Shown: positions 22,701 to 32,900 of the stretch, piece by piece
How positions within the stretch are numbered: position 1 is the stretch's first letter
Layout: each line of letters begins with the position of its first letter
Origin: Pyronema omphalodes
Lineage: Eukaryota > Ascomycota > Pezizomycetes > Pezizales > Pyronemataceae
Assembly (NCBI GenBank): GCA_024516155.1
Contig: JAJJXM010000034.1
Location: 186,001-250,000 of the forward strand
Reading direction: 5' to 3'
Length of the DNA stretch: 64,000 nucleotides
Notes under the pieces: model-generated
What the model saw: the letters and a program-made list of their open reading frames with translations, nothing else
Told to the model about the DNA's origin: nothing
The model's database searches: none
Translations under genes and position numbers: made by a program

Positions 22701-23520
22701 CAATATAGTGATTTTGAAGGCCATGCATCATTATGTCGGCCGCTGAGGTTTTGCGGGGAGTCATGGTCATCACTGGTTGAAGTGGTGAGATGTTGTCCGG
22801 GGCTGCAACAACGGGCTCTTCATGAAGATTAGTGTTCAAGGAGAGGTGGCCAAAGTTGCGTGGTGGAGTCCTCGGAGGTGGGAGAGGCGGGGGGAACGCA
22901 GCAACTGCATCGGGCGGTAGAGGTGTAAAGCCCGGGGTGATTGGGGCGCTTGTGGTGGGAATAGTAGCCGGTTGAAGGTGGTTGATTTCAGCGAGACCAG
23001 ACTCCACACGGCCTGTGTCCGACAACTTGACATCAGCGTCCAATAGAGGAGGAGTTACGAGCGCTGTGAGAGCATTGGTAGCGGGGTCAGCAATCATGAG
23101 AGGAGGAGGAGGAGGAGGAGTGGTGGTGGTGGTGGTGGTGGTGTGGCTTGCGTCGTGCAAAATCGCTTCCGTGGACATTTCTGTAGCGAGCGGGGCTGCT
23201 TCTGAATCTGCGTTTTCGGAAGGAAGAGACTGTACGGTGGTGATTGTAGAAGTGTCGTCGACAGGCTGCTGAGGAATCGTGCTGGCGGTTTCCGTATGCG
23301 ATTCCTGTTGTGTCTCTTGGACAATGATGGTAGTATTCTCCCCGACGTTCGTAGCAGTTTCGTCGGAAGCTGAGGTAGTAGTAGCAGCAGCAGCAGCAGC
23401 AGCAGCAGTAGCAGCAAGTGCTCCTGCTATCGATGCGGCAGCTTCGGGCGGCGGCGAAGTTTGTTTTAGTGAGGTAACCGACACGCCCTCGGTCCCACCA
23501 CTTGGAGATGTATTCTCCAT
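17521..23520 (-). CDS. fhl1: FHA plus forkhead transcription factor, Fhl1-like
   Basis: Exons 21901-23520 and 17521-21816 join across an 84-nt intron (GTGTGT ... TTTTTTGTAG) to give 1971 aa. An FHA domain starts near residue 350 (YLRLDFESGNTFYIKT), is interrupted by a Lys-rich insert, and continues with the phosphothreonine-pocket signature NISRKHARLSF to about residue 550. The intron lies inside it. An acidic block, a Lys/Arg/Gln coiled segment, and a forkhead domain at about 1054-1135 follow (KPSVSYVIMIHEAI, helix 3 NGWQSSVRHNLGQHKAF, wing GKGWLWGI). The rest is Gln/Pro-rich with several repeat arrays. The order FHA then forkhead with this FHA sequence fits Fhl1, which in yeasts regulates ribosomal-protein and rRNA-processing genes. 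It is far longer than yeast homologues because of the Gln-rich expansions. A generic Fkh-type protein is the alternative. Confidence 0.9.
17870..18005 (-). repeat. 18-nt repeat encoding QPVQQM hexapeptides
   Basis: About nine tandem copies, in frame within the C-terminal region of the forkhead protein. Some copies are identical at the DNA level, implying recent expansion. Confidence 0.9.
19035..19335 (-). repeat. 39-nt repeat (LPQQQQFTAQQQA) and 21-nt VMTQQQQ repeat
   Basis: About five copies of a 39-bp unit, then about three copies of a VMTQQQQ unit, in frame in the forkhead protein. Near-identity of units suggests recent slippage or unequal crossing over. Confidence 0.9.
19757..19802 (-). 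repeat. Polyglutamine (mixed CAG/CAA) tract
   Basis: About fourteen consecutive Gln codons with mixed CAA/CAG, in frame within the forkhead protein. Confidence 0.9.
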
Positions 23521-24388
23521 AATCGCGTTTCACGTCTCACTCTTCTTTAAAGCAGAAGAGTTCGACGGACTGATTCGCAGTAGTAGTTTCTGTACAAGAT
23601 AATAGATGCAGTGCAATCGCAATACGATCCTGGCTCCCGTTAGTAGCTGCTCTTGCTTGACGGAACATGTAAGGGCGCGCATACTCAGCGGGTATGCTCC
23701 GTTTGGAGGCTTTTCACAGGTGGTGAGGACGGCGACAGAGATGAGAGGGGAGTTCTCCGCTGGCGCTGATTGGCGCGGTGATCCCTTGTTGATTTAGCGT
23801 GTCGCAGTCGACAGACGATGGTAATTCCTCAGGAGGGCTGACAGAGGCTGAGGCTGAAAGGTTAGACGAGACGAGACGAGTCAAGTCCAGAGTGTGTATG
23901 TAGATCAGTCGACCGAGCGCTGCGTAGAAACTAGCAACTCTTGGTGCGAACTGATAACGACAGTCGCTCAGGACAAACCAAAAAAAAATAAAATAAAATA
24001 AATAAATCCGTGGTCCTGAGAGCGTCGAAAATATTTAAAAAGAATATCCGAACCTACCAAATTTAAAGAGATTATATCAACTCTTTAGGACTTTACAATA
24101 AATACTTGAAAAGCGTCGATATGAATCTAGTGATGGTGATAGGAAATCGAATGCTGGGGGAATAGGGTCCCTATAAATGCGAATTCATCCGACGCGACGT
24201 AATTAGGGGATCCATTCATAGTATAGAGGATTAATTCATTCACGGTACAGAGGATAACGGCTTTCATGAGACTGCATCATGACGAAACAAAGTTACCCTC
24301 TCATCAACAGCCAAGGTGCATGCGCCTCCATGTATAGATCACTCCGTCGCCCTCGAAACCCACAGCCGCAAGACCACTAAAACCCAAG
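23521..24388. other. Divergent promoter region between the forkhead and Ten1-like genes
   Basis: 868 nt without a gene. Contains an imperfect ~23-bp direct repeat at about 24212-24258 (ATTCATAGTATAGAGGATTA, then ATTCATTCACGGTACAGAGG) and a small GACGA repeat at about 23865. Confidence 0.5.
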
Positions 24389-24877
24389 ATGTCTGTCATT
24401 ATACCCCTTCAGGATATCGCCTCGCAGCCTAAAGGACAGAAAGTACGCTTCCTTAGCTGCCTTTTTGCTTACGAAATTTCCACCTCTACTATGATTCTTC
24501 ACGAATTTCCGGCTCTCACTCGCTTCGTGGAAGTTGATGCTACGGCCGTACTCAGCACTCTTGATATGGGAAGCCTAGTCAAGGGCGGCTGGTGGAATGT
24601 AGTGGGATATATCGAACAACATAGCACGCTAGACTGTGGATCAAACGATACCCAGGGCAACGGCAGTATCATGCACGACGCAGGTTTTACCAGTACGGCG
24701 GCCAAGGAAAATAATAAGAGCCAGGAAGTAATTGCCAGGGTTAGAGCAGTTATGGTATGGCCAGCGGAGGGGATGAGTGTGTCAACGTATACGAGGACCA
24801 TTCAAGAGATGAAGAAGTTACAGGAGGAAATGGATGAGGCTGTGGCATTGAGTTTAGGAAATTTACCACCGAGTTGA
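24389..24877 (+). CDS. ten1: CST telomere-capping complex subunit Ten1-like
   Basis: 162-aa intronless protein from ATG 24389. It has the small OB-fold pattern of fungal Ten1: a first strand region KVRFLSCLFAYEISTSTMIL, a central GGWWNVVGYI matching the family's G-W-x-NVxGYI block, and a C-terminal VRAVMVWPAEGMSVSTYTRT resembling the family's 'alkyl-W then Tyr-x-(R/K)-Thr' ending. Ten1 binds Stn1 in the Cdc13/Ctc1-Stn1-Ten1 complex, protects single-stranded telomeric G tails and aids lagging-strand fill-in. A short Asn/Ser-rich insert (about residues 86-110) is unlike compact Ten1 proteins. Assignment rests on motif resemblance, as the family is poorly conserved. Confidence 0.72.
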   Translation: MSVIIPLQDIASQPKGQKVRFLSCLFAYEISTSTMILHEFPALTRFVEVDATAVLSTLDMGSLVKGGWWNVVGYIEQHSTLDCGSNDTQGNGSIMHDAGFTSTAAKENNKSQEVIARVRAVMVWPAEGMSVSTYTRTIQEMKKLQEEMDEAVALSLGNLPPS

Positions 24878-25089
24878 TTGAAAGCATAGCTTGGGTCTAA
24901 TTTGGTGGATCATGAAGACAATGGTATTCGAGATGCATCTTTGTAAATTCCCAAGTTGAGGTTTCTCAAACCATCACCGACGTTATTCACAGATTCATTA
25001 GCCTTCTATAGCAATGATCAGACATACTGAATTCCCAAAGCCCATGACTTTGATGTAAATTACAGTTATAGATACAATAACGGTTGTCC

Positions 25090-25660
25090 CCGCTCGTGAA
25101 GTCCGTGAAGTCTGCGATGTATGAGTAGTATCCGTCTATCCATGATCCAGTCAGCCGTCTCTACCAACTCCCTAGTCCAGTTGAGGTTTCTGTTTCTCTT
25201 AGCACCATCACCACCACTACTACTACTCATAGCATTACCACACCGCCTCTTCCCCCCCTGTAGCGTTTGACCCCCTGTAGAGCCCGTTTCCGTGAATCAT
25301 CTGCCTGCCTGCCTGTCTGTCTCCCCGTCTACTGATCATAGCTACATCAACATCTACACCAACAATTACGTCCACGTCTACATAGTTTTTGAGCCCCCGT
25401 AGATCTCGTTTCTGTGAATTATGCCTGTCTGCCTTTCCATCTGTTGATCAGAGCTACATCTTCATCTACACCTAAATCTACACTTATAATAGCCGCTATA
25501 CCTGCTGTACCCACTGTGAAGTCCGTGAAGTCCGTGAAGTCCGTGAAGTCCGTGAAGTCCGTGAAGTCCGTGAAACTTGAACTGTATCCATCGATCTACC
25601 TATCTATCCGTGTATCCACCTTCACCTGTTACCTACAGTAGTCCCAGTTGAAGTTTCTGT
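25090..25660 (+). repeat. Nested tandem duplication with (GTGAAGTCC)n expansion
   Basis: Landmarks recur in the same order with an offset of about 420 bp in the first part: GTGAAGTCCGTGAAGTC at 25097 and 25516, then CAGTTGAGGTTTCTGTTTCTC at 25178 and its CAGTTGAAG version at 25645. The CCCGTAGA/CTGTAGAGCC, GAATCATCTGCC and TGATCATAGCTACATC blocks also occur twice. In the second copy the GTGAAGTCC nonamer is expanded to about seven units (25515-25575). Confidence 0.75.
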
Positions 25661-25675
25661 TTCTCAAATCACCAC

Positions 25676-25845
25676 TACATCCACCACCATCACCATCACC
25701 ATCACCATCACCACCACTGCCGACCTATCCCATCATCACCACCACCACCACCACCGTCTCCACCACCATCATGACCACCACCACCGTCACCACTGCCAAC
25801 AGAAGTCATCAGCAGCATCAGCAGCATCAGCAGCATCATCAATAC
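25676..25845 (+). repeat. CAC/ATC/CAG triplet arrays
   Basis: Interleaved (CACCAT), (CAC) and (CAGCAT) repeats. Simple sequence. Confidence 0.85.
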
Positions 25846-25999
25846 CCCATCTACACTATTAACCAGACTTCCAGACATCAAGAGTTGGAGGTTTGGAGGT
25901 TTAGAGTTTGGAGTTTACAGGTACTAAATCCTGTGACCGGACCTGTGACTTAGTTGGCTGGCTGGATTCCTGTGACCAAGTCTGTGACCTAGCCCGTGA

Positions 26000-26330
26000 C
26001 CTAGCCGACTGGATGGCTGGATGGCTGGATGGCTGGATGGTGATTACGGGTATAGCTATGGCTGTGGCTATGGCTGTGGCTGTGGCTGTGGCTATGGCTA
26101 GCTATGGCTATGGTTATGGCTACGTCTACATCTACGTCTATAACTAAATCTACATCTACAACTAATTCTACTTCTACATCTACAACTAAATCTATAACTA
26201 CATCTACAACTAAATCTACATCTACGTCTACATCTACATCTACATCTACATCTACATCTACAACTAAATCTACATCTACAACTAAATCTACAACTAAAAC
26301 TACACCTACACTTACACTTACCCTTACTCC
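26000..26330 (+). repeat. Hexanucleotide/trinucleotide array (GGCTAT/GGCTGT then CTACAT/CTACAA)
   Basis: GGATGGCT and GGCTGT units are followed by about 200 bp of CTACAT, CTACAA and CTAAAT units, degenerate at single positions. Confidence 0.9.
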
Positions 26331-26501
26331 CACCTACACTCGATTTCAATTCCAATTCCAACTTCCGTTCCCGTTCCGCTACCATCTTATCAGCAGCATC
26401 CTCTCTCTCAAGCCCTGGATCAACTCTCTCCCAGTCGTTTACCCGTCCCGTTCCCATGAAGTATATCTTTATCACAGCTACATCCAAATCTCCAGCAGCA
26501 T

Positions 26502-26585
26502 CTCCAGCAACAGTCCCTCAACAGTCCAGCAACAGTCCCTCAACAGTCCCTCAACAGTCCCTCAACAGTCCCTCAACAGTCCCAA
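26502..26585 (+). repeat. CAACAGTCCCT minisatellite
   Basis: About six units of an 11-12 bp repeat (CCCTCAACAGT) with an early CAGCAACAGT variant. Confidence 0.85.
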
Positions 26586-26879
26586 AATCGCGAAAGAAAG
26601 AAAACCAAAAAAAAAATGATAAATCAGCGATATCCTTTCCTCCCATCAAAAAAAAGAAATTCAAAAATCCCACATAACCCGAACAGCATTCCATCGAATC
26701 TCACCGTATCATTTTATTCAGCGATGTATTTTCGCGATGGTTTATATACCGGGGGATGCTGCATATAGCAGTCGATTGCTGGAAGTAGTTGGTGGTTTAT
26801 ACTATGCGCTGGTGAAAGCGTAAAAGGTTATGTTGTAGTTATGGTGGAAGTTGGAAATTGTTTGGGAAATTTTGACGGA

Positions 26880-26898
26880 GGGGGGGGGGGGGGGGGGG
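26880..26898. repeat. G19 homopolymer
   Basis: Nineteen consecutive G on the plus strand. Confidence 0.9.
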
Positions 26899-27120
26899 TT
26901 GTGTATAGTTGTATATTAGAACCCTCCTGTCAAGGCGAAACAAAAAAAATATATATATATATATATAACGGGTTCGAAATTCGAATTGCAGAAAAGGTTA
27001 CCCGGTGCTTCGGAATCGGGATAGGTTTTCGGAAGTCATGCTTACCCGATTTTTGGTATGTGGCATATGAATTTTAGGTATAAGGTGTCTGTATAGATAT
27101 GTTAAAAATTTGTATGAGAT

Positions 27121-27262
27121 GGGATGAGGTTGGAGGTTGGGTTTAGGTTTAGGTGGAAATAGTGGATGATGCGCATTATGGGAGTCGATGGTTGGTGGCA
27201 CCGTTGTAGATTAGGGGATTGTGGGAATAGGGAATTAGGGGATTAGGCGATTAGGAGATTAT
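27121..27262 (+). repeat. Degenerate TTAGG/TTTAGG telomere-like tract
   Basis: Contains GGGTTTAGGTTTAGG and then GGGAATTAGGGGATTAGGCG-type units. Related AGGGTTTAGGTTTGG occurs at about 27498. The units are degenerate, so this is telomere-like sequence and not an intact TTAGGG array. Confidence 0.5.
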
Positions 27263-28744
27263 GGGGCCTTGTGGGTTGTTACGAGGATTGTATTAGGGTT
27301 GGTTTACCTTTGCTTTTGCTTTTGTCTTTGCCTTCTCCTTTGCCTGGTGATATTTTGCGTGCGCTCAGAGGTGCTCGGCAGCAACAATTACCCGATTTCC
27401 GATGTACGGCGGATAGACGAATTTTTCGGTGTCTGTCTGTATCAATAAGTCGGTTGTTAGCAATCTGGACTGGAATGAGGTTTGGAGTTGGAGACTTAGG
27501 GTTTAGGTTTGGCGTTTAGGTGCATATAGTAGGAGTCTATGGTGGGAGGTATTATAGAGGATTGGGAGATTAGAAGATTAGAAGATTGGGAGATTGGAAG
27601 ATTGGGAGGCCTCGTTACATGGTCGCTAGGGTTAGGTGGGGTGGGTTTTACACTAACTAATTGGACTGGATTATGGTTAGATAGATGAGATGAGATGAGA
27701 TTTATATTAAATTAGATTAGATTAGATTTGAATTAGATGAGATAAGATTTACCTAGAATGGAAATGTAATAGATTAGGATATCTTATCTCTACATACGAT
27801 AAAACGCTCACTATGTATATATAGTAGCGGCTATAGTATGGGTTCTGGGGATGCTGTGTTGCATTTGGGTTTTGGTTGTTGATTTCTTGGAATAAAAAAT
27901 ATTTTCGGAAGTTGGGCTGGGGAAATTTGCGATATTGGTATGTATAGGATCTGGGCTTACTCGGGATTCCTCGCACAAAAAAGCACCATATACTACTGTA
28001 GCGAGGTTCGCCTGTACATATGTAGCAGCTATGTATGTTTGGGACCTATGGTGATGGAGATTTAGTCCGTGCAATGTAACCCCCGACGGCGGGTGATGTT
28101 TCTCCACCACAACCCATCGAATCACAAAATTCCCTCTTCGGCTGACTGAAAACATGGTATAATTTCGCTTGATGTAGCGATTCTGAGATTTGATGGAATG
28201 TGGTGGAGAAATAGCGGTCAGCGCTGGGGGTTGCGCTTCCCGGAGTAAGTGTACGTCATCTCGCGCTAAACTGACAGCGCGCGTAAATATACCATTCTTA
28301 GCTAGCTCATCTCGAGGATTTGGATTTTGGATTTTGGTTCCGTGAAATGGGAATTGTATTATCGACTCACTTTTTCGCTACCAGTATGCAATGGAGGAAT
28401 TGTTTGTGAATTGTTTCTTATTGCTGGTTTCCGCCTTTATGCTCTGTGTATCTTATCTAATGCTATGTATATGTCTGTATATATCTGTACAAAAAAATGA
28501 AAGACAAGAAAAGGAAAGAAAGGAAAAAGTCGTAACATCATAATCATCATCTAGTATCGCATCTTCTCTAAACAAACCCAAACGCCTTTGAAACGCCATG
28601 CAAAAAAAAAATATCCCATCACCAATCCCCATTTGACCCGACCAAAAAAAAAGAAAGTATCCCAAAACAAAAAAAACGATAGCATCCAAATATCCGCAGC
28701 ATCCTCATCATCTCAGTCATCCTTCAAACCACCATAGCAACTCT

Positions 28745-29998
28745 TCACTTCTTTTCCAATCCCTGGATCATCTCGTCCACCAACTTCCCCAACCCCTCAA
28801 CCTCCATTCTTCCCTCTGCCTTAGACCCAAAACACCCCTTTAGCGTCTTATTAACCACTCCTCTAACACCCACTACCGCCGCCATATCCCCATTCCTAAC
28901 CCAATCCAGTGGTGCACCTTGACAGACATAAATGGCCTTGTACCTTCCCAGGTTTCCATAGACCTCATCTCCAATAGCGGCGCTAAGTAGCGTCATACCT
29001 AGACCATAGAGATCTGAAGCAAAAGTTGGAATTGGCCATGCTTCCGCTTGGTGGTCTTTGGTAGTAGATTTTTTGGTTGTAGCGTCAGCCGGTGATAACG
29101 GTGGTGTAATCGGGCCACGTAAATGCGCTTCAAGAACCTCTGGGGCTACAAAGTTGGTGGTTGTGGCGGAGATTGCGGGAGGGCGGTACCCGGGGATAGA
29201 CAGGTGGGATGACGAAAAGTCGATGATTACTGGGGTTAGGCTTTGGTTGTTGGTGTCATTGCTGTTGCCGTTATTCTTGGTGTCGATGATATCATCTTTG
29301 TTGGCCTTGCTATCGCTGTTACTTTCCTCTTTACCAATCCCGTCTTCCCTCATGATGATGTTATTCCAAGTAACGTCCCCGTGAACTACTCCGATAGTCT
29401 TGAGATAGCTAAACGCGCTTGCTAGTTGTTCTGCAATGGTAAGCCATGTGCGTAAGCCCATTACCGGTTCGGCCCGTGGGAATTTCCTTTCCGCTTTACA
29501 CTTTCTGGAGTAATCACGTAGAGTAAGACCAGGAACCAAGGACATTACAACTTCTGAGGTAACCGGATTATAGCCATGAAATGAAACGAGGGAAGTATGG
29601 GTTCCTAGTGACGTAATGTAGGAAAGGATCTTTGCTTCCGAAAGTAGAATCTCGTTTGAAGCTGCGGTTGTAGGTTTCTTGATTGCCACGAGCGTTTTAG
29701 TGACCCCGTTATCCAATCCACCGCTCACAACACTGGCCCATGCCCCAACCCCAAGAGGTGTAGATGAAAGTGTATAGTTGCCATCTGGAGCCGAGGGAAC
29801 TGCAAATAGCGCTTGTCGACGGATATTGGTTAATTGATCTTCCGTAGAGGTTGCCGCTGGACGTGAGCTAAAGCTAGAGCTGAGTAGGTTCCAGTCTGAA
29901 GGAACAGCACCGATCGGAGTCCGAGGAGGTGTACTATACTCAGGAGGCGAGGCAGTTGTAACTGTGAGAGCAGGTCTCACACGATCGTGTATGGCCAT
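28745..29998 (-). CDS. Atypical protein kinase domain protein
   Basis: 417-aa intronless frame from ATG 29998. A protein-kinase fold is visible: glycine loop LGVGAWASV (82-90), VAIKK with Lys107, helix-C Glu121, catalytic loop HGDVTWNN with Asp208 and Asn213, metal-binding segment DFSSS (Asp260), and an APE-like FVAPEVLE. HRD is replaced by HGD and DFG by DFS. An Asn/Asp/Ser-rich insert of about 33 residues (222-254) lies between the catalytic loop and DFS. Key Lys, Asp, Asn and Asp are all kept, so activity is plausible. The N-terminal 60 residues are Pro/Ser/Thr-rich and likely disordered. The kinase subfamily and targets are not recognisable. Confidence 0.8.
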   Translation of the reverse strand: MAIHDRVRPALTVTTASPPEYSTPPRTPIGAVPSDWNLLSSSFSSRPAATSTEDQLTNIRRQALFAVPSAPDGNYTLSSTPLGVGAWASVVSGGLDNGVTKTLVAIKKPTTAASNEILLSEAKILSYITSLGTHTSLVSFHGYNPVTSEVVMSLVPGLTLRDYSRKCKAERKFPRAEPVMGLRTWLTIAEQLASAFSYLKTIGVVHGDVTWNNIIMREDGIGKEESNSDSKANKDDIIDTKNNGNSNDTNNQSLTPVIIDFSSSHLSIPGYRPPAISATTTNFVAPEVLEAHLRGPITPPLSPADATTKKSTTKDHQAEAWPIPTFASDLYGLGMTLLSAAIGDEVYGNLGRYKAIYVCQGAPLDWVRNGDMAAVVGVRGVVNKTLKGCFGSKAEGRMEVEGLGKLVDEMIQGLEKK

Positions 29999-32900
29999 AA
30001 ATAAATATGTGTGTATTTTTCTGTTGTTTCGAAAACGTGGAGATTTGGCTGAAGTTGTAAAATAATCGGGATCCGTGGTTTTCGCGCCGAACCAAAGATT
30101 CGAAATAAAAGAGCTTCGGATAGAATAGAATTTGAGAATAAATATAATGTTTGTGTCGAATGTTTAAGTGAAACTACTGGTGCGTGGATTTCTGAGATCT
30201 TTTTGTGTGTGACAGCGGGTTCGGATTTTGTGGGCTAGATAAGGCCGTGAAGCGATGTTAGTTGATTGATTCAAGCAAGATTAAAGATGTTTAAAAGATC
30301 AAGATTTACCTCGTGACTTGTGAGATTAAAAATCAACCTTTCCGTCGCTTCTTGCGTATCTTTTTTGGTATCTTTCGATTTGCGACGGAGTAAAAGGCGT
30401 AGCTTTCCGTAAGTTTATCGCGCAGACTATTTGACGCCGGTTCCGTTGATATGAAGTAATAGTAGTACTGATATGGTAGTCGTATAGTCTCCCGACTTTG
30501 CTAGTCCGTAGTTGTTGGTCGTCGATGATTCGATATACAACAGTATTGAAACGTTCGTTCGATAAGAATACCCGGAAGACTGGGACGTTAAATATTCCGA
30601 ACGTCAAGTTGGATGGATCTTGAGTAAGTTTTGTTCCGACTTTCTAATTTCCAGGCCCTAGCTGGTAGTTAAACCTTGGTACGATTTATAGTAGGTAAGG
30701 ATGGTATGGTATGTCCGCCGGCAGACCACGACGTCTTATGTCATGCAAACTAAAAAAGGATATTTCGTGCAGACGCACAAAGTTTTGACACGAACCAGAG
30801 ATGAGAAACGGTTTTTTAGACAAGTGAGACAATTTTCTTCTCGCATCCGTAGATTGGGGTATTAAGCCTAAACTTATATAGTGCAGAGGAGTCAGGCGGA
30901 TCTTCTCTCAATGCGCAAAGTTTATGTATGCATGTATATCTGGCCACCTTGATGAAGGAACGATGAAAAGGACAAACGTGGGAGAATCGCCGGTTCGCAC
31001 AGCAGTAGCACAAGCCAGTCTGCGTGGCTACGATTTGACGGGGGTGGTGACCTTCATCGATAACGTCAGTGCTTTTTTTGCATTCTCCCAAGTGATATAC
31101 CCGACTCACATAAAGAAAGATATGCAAGATACAATTGAGCGCCAAGGGCAAAGCTTGTTGAATCTGTTTAAATTCAACGACCAATTTTTAACGCCGGTAA
31201 CTGTCGACCGATCCGGAGCGGAGCTTTTTTTTTTGTTGTGTGAGGGTGTGTGATCATCCCCGCACCGCAGCTTTCTTTCGACTACACCTCATCGCCTTCA
31301 AACTAACAAGCTAGTGAGTGAGCGGGGGGACGCCTTCGTGATGTGCTTTGCCTCAAGCTCCCCCCCCCCCCCCAAAGAAACAAAACGAAAAACACACAAC
31401 AAAGCCGGACTTTTCCTTCCTTCCTTCCCTGTGACGCGCAAGTGGGTTCCGGAAAAATCCGAACTCCGTTTTCGGCCAAGTATGGATGGAGAAATTATTT
31501 CGTTTTCATGAAATATGAAGATCAGATCTGATCCACCCCTCCCCAGGCCGTGCGTTCCGTCAAGGGTTGATAACGTGTAGATTCGAGGCGTGTTCCCTTT
31601 CTGAGATTATGATTCGTTCAAATTAGATTTTGATTTTTTTGTATTCCCTATGATGATGTTAGGGTTCTACAAACCATCTTGACTGTTGGCAATGCTATGT
31701 ATGTATGCCATGCTATGCCTTGCTGTACAACCTCTTTTATGTATGCGGACTGTTACATATTCCAGGATTTTCCCTCTTCCCCGCATCCGCATGACTTTAT
31801 CTGGTTTGCAACAAACTTTTCGTTGAGATTTCTCCCGAGGAAGAGAAAACAGACGGCGGCAAATAGTGCAATGGTGCGGCAGTGCCGAGAAGTGAGAAGT
31901 GAGAAGTGAAAATGCATGATACAAGTGAAGTCAAGATGAAACGAGCGAACGACGGAACTGTTGGTACGCCATACATATGCAGACTGTACATACATACATA
32001 GATACAGGCTAACGACATGGGAAGATCGGCGACCCCACGTTGGGAAAATTACATATTCTGGTTTTGAAATCCCTGCAGAAAGCCAAAATGGAAGCGAGAG
32101 TCATGGTAGCCGTGCAATCTTGGACCCTGAATTACATCGCCACTTTTAACGTCTAGAATCGAATCTCGGAAGCTCGCTTTTTTTCTCTTCCGTTTCTCTC
32201 GGTCCATATTTAGTTTGGGGAAGGGGTGAGGTTGAGGGCTCGATAAATAACTCCAAATCGTCAGCGACAGTCAGCCTAGTCTCCACATCTTCGGTGAATA
32301 TTCCAACGCGGGCCGATCTGTCACTCGAGGTACATAAGCACATCCGATGCGGCCCTATAAGATAGCCTCGGCCGCGGAGGAATCGGCTTTATCTTAGCCG
32401 TTTTATGGCCACCAAAGAACGCCGTAAGTTAACACACAGACCCTACAGAAGAACCTTACAAGGCTCCGTGCCCGCTACTGTACGTGGCTCGTCGATGACC
32501 GTATATATATTTCCTGAGCATGTATGATCACCGCAGTTACATGATTGATGGCCACCCCCTGCATCAAGCGCAAGCGCAGACGCGGAATAAAATCGACGTT
32601 CAAGTTCATTCTTTTCTCGCTCGTTTGATTTATGCAGATTGATCCTGGAGTTCAGCCGTATATACCCGAGTGACAGTGCCGAGAAGGCCCGACAAATTAT
32701 TTTGACACATAAAACTTCCCTTCTGGCAAAGCATGAGAAGAAAAATTCGGGCCGAGGACCGGCAAGATGTCGATATCGATTTCACGACCAACGCCCTCAA
32801 TCTTCCAAAGTCCTTCACTAGCAACGGATAACTACGGCAACAAGATTACAGTGGCCATATACCATCACGAGACCCAAATGACTCGAAACTAACCCAACAA

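Larger units (their letters stand above)
24878..28744. other. 3.9-kb simple-repeat region
   Basis: No gene supported. Successively: two related segments carrying GTGAAGTCC repeats, CAC/ATC/CAG triplet arrays, hexanucleotide CTACAT/CTACAA arrays, CCCTCAACAGT repeats, a G19 run, an AT dinucleotide tract, degenerate TTAGG-type repeats, and AGATTGG/GAGAT repeats. The Asp-Val, Ser-Thr and Cys-Arg rich frames here follow from the repeats. Confidence 0.7.

Noticed and set aside
25500..25580. Possible CRISPR-like array
   Set aside because: Direct tandem GTGAAGTCC units have no spacers, and the host is a eukaryote.
26001..26487. Asp-Val, Ser-Thr and Cys-Arg-rich frames
   Set aside because: All three are readings of the CTACAT/CTACAA array in different frames.
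30326..30607. 93-codon minus frame
   Set aside because: Opens on TTG, no upstream exon with good splice sites found, no family recognised.
30924..31253. 109-codon plus frame, moderately protein-like
   Set aside because: No domain, antisense frame of equal length present, and it ends in simple sequence, so not enough to call a gene.
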